From: an uncultured Ignavibacteriota bacterium
GTDB taxonomy: Bacteria; Bacteroidota; Ignavibacteria; Tepidaquicellales; Tepidaquicellaceae
Direction of reading: 5' to 3'
DNA length: 5,907 nt
NCBI GenBank assembly: GCA_903901375.1
Contig: CAIUQV010000623.1
Coordinates: 1-5,907, forward strand
In this document: in pieces, positions 5,207 to 5,907 of the stretch
Layout: every line of letters starts with the position of its first letter
Position numbering within the stretch: the stretch's first letter is position 1
Notes under the pieces: model-generated
Databases searched by the model: none
What the model was told of the DNA's origin: nothing
Seen by the model: the letters and a program-made list of their open reading frames with translations, nothing else
Position numbers and translations under genes: made by a program

Positions 5207-5907
5207 TTAAGAAAGAGGTACGGTGAAAGTAAATGTGCTTCCACTCCCCTTTTCACTTTCAGCAAAAATAGTACCTCCGTTAAGTTCAACCATTTCTTTA
5301 CATAGAATAAGCCCAAGACCTGTTCCAGTTTCCTGCATCGTTCCGATACCGGAAACATGATTATCAATTTTGAACAGTTTATTAATTTCTTCTTTGCTAA
5401 TACCGATGCCATTATCGGAAATCTTTATATAAACAAAATTATCTTTAACATCAGCATTAACTTTTATTTCCCCGTTCTGTCCTGTAAATTTTATTGCATT
5501 TGAAACAAGGTTCTGGAGGACAGAATTCAGCATATTACTATCGGCAGTAACATAAAGACCGGAATCGATATTGTTTATAACATTAATCTTTTTTCTGACA
5601 GCATTAGATGCAAACAGACCTAAAACTGATTTGAGTTCTGTATATAAATTAAGTCTGGAAGGGAGAACTTCAATCCTTCCTGTTTGAAGTCTTGACCACT
5701 GGAGAAGATTATCGAGAAGATTGTAAGCAATCTTAGAAGAAGTTCTGATATAACCAATGTATTCAATTTTCTCTGCTTCCGTCAGAGAATTATAATCATT
5801 ATGAAGGAAATCAGAGAAACCGAGCAGTCCCTGGAAAGGATTCTTAAGGTCATGAGCAACGATGGAGAAGAACTTATCTTTGCTGGCATTGAGTTCTTTC
5901 AGGTCAT
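5207..5907 (-). CDS. Sensor histidine kinase, C-terminal part (runs off window)
   Basis: The visible 232 residues hold the whole kinase core. The HisKA dimerisation domain has the H-box FFSIVAHDLKNPF, with the phosphorylated His at visible residue 18 (codon 5852-5854). The HATPase domain has the N-box NLVSNAIKFT (132-141), G1 box DNGIG (164-168) and G2 box GTGLGL (194-199), and the protein ends just after it with TFTFTVPLS. It autophosphorylates on His using ATP and passes the phosphate to a response regulator. The H-box type is common in Bacteroidota kinases with PAS, GAF or TPR sensor regions. The sensor part and start codon lie beyond 5907, so the signal is unknown. No receiver domain is fused at the C-terminus and no response regulator gene follows; the next 580 bases downstream hold the candidate RNA on the opposite strand. 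All catalytic boxes look intact. Confidence 0.93.
   Translation of the reverse strand, partial: DLKELNASKDKFFSIVAHDLKNPFQGLLGFSDFLHNDYNSLTEAEKIEYIGYIRTSSKIAYNLLDNLLQWSRLQTGRIEVLPSRLNLYTELKSVLGLFASNAVRKKINVINNIDSGLYVTADSNMLNSVLQNLVSNAIKFTGQNGEIKVNADVKDNFVYIKISDNGIGISKEEINKLFKIDNHVSGIGTMQETGTGLGLILCKEMVELNGGTIFAESEKGSGSTFTFTVPLS

Noticed and set aside
5181..5226. Plus-strand gene starting at TTG 5200 after GGGAGG (5188-5193)
   Set aside because: The frame stops after about eight codons and overlaps the end of the histidine kinase gene on the other strand.
5207..5533. A separate 108-residue ATPase-domain protein starting at ATG 5533
   Set aside because: The frame stays open upstream to the window edge and encodes a proper HisKA domain with an H-box, so this ATG is internal to a larger kinase.

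Overview
The window is AT-rich and looks like chromosome from the Bacteroidota/Ignavibacteriota (FCB) group. Three things point there: an exported 423-residue protein of a family I know from Bacteroidota (usually misnamed 'asparagine synthetase B'), weak use of Shine-Dalgarno sites, and two promoters matching the Bacteroidota consensus TTG-N20-TAnnTTTG. Genes are tightly packed: two convergent pairs overlap by 4 bases, and one co-directional pair overlaps as ATGA.

Layout. Positions 152-475 (+) hold a small orphan gene that meets, tail to tail, a minus-strand operon of two exported proteins. The operon's upstream gene is the 'asparagine synthetase B'-like protein (1338-2609) and its downstream gene is a BtuF-like lipoprotein (472-1341). 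Divergent from that operon is tsaD (2663-3703, +), the tRNA t6A threonylcarbamoyltransferase, read from a TTG start. It meets a 90-residue three-helix membrane protein on the minus strand (3700-3972). Next comes a single-domain RsbRD_N-like protein (4087-4557, +) with its own promoter and terminator hairpin. At the right edge is the C-terminal half of a sensor histidine kinase (5207-5907, -) that runs off the window.

The most unusual part is the roughly 650-base gap 4558-5206. It holds no convincing protein gene but has the full layout of a plus-strand RNA gene. There is a Bacteroidota-type promoter at 4696-4726, then a chain of hairpins. One of these hairpins needs G.U pairs and so fits only a plus-strand RNA. 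There is also a possible pseudoknot, and a GC-rich hairpin followed by six T at 5046-5096. The predicted transcript is about 365 nt and I could not match it to tmRNA, RNase P, 6S, SRP RNA or a riboswitch I know. It carries three CUCC/CCUCC motifs between hairpins, resembling the anti-Shine-Dalgarno end of 16S rRNA. Its promoter closely resembles that of the RsbRD_N-like gene just upstream, hinting at shared regulation.

Together the genes cover one universal housekeeping function (tsaD), a cell-envelope pair of which one member probably captures a metal-chelate cofactor, signalling parts (kinase, RsbRD_N-like domain) and a candidate novel RNA. Functions of the envelope pair, the two small proteins and the RNA are inferred from sequence alone.
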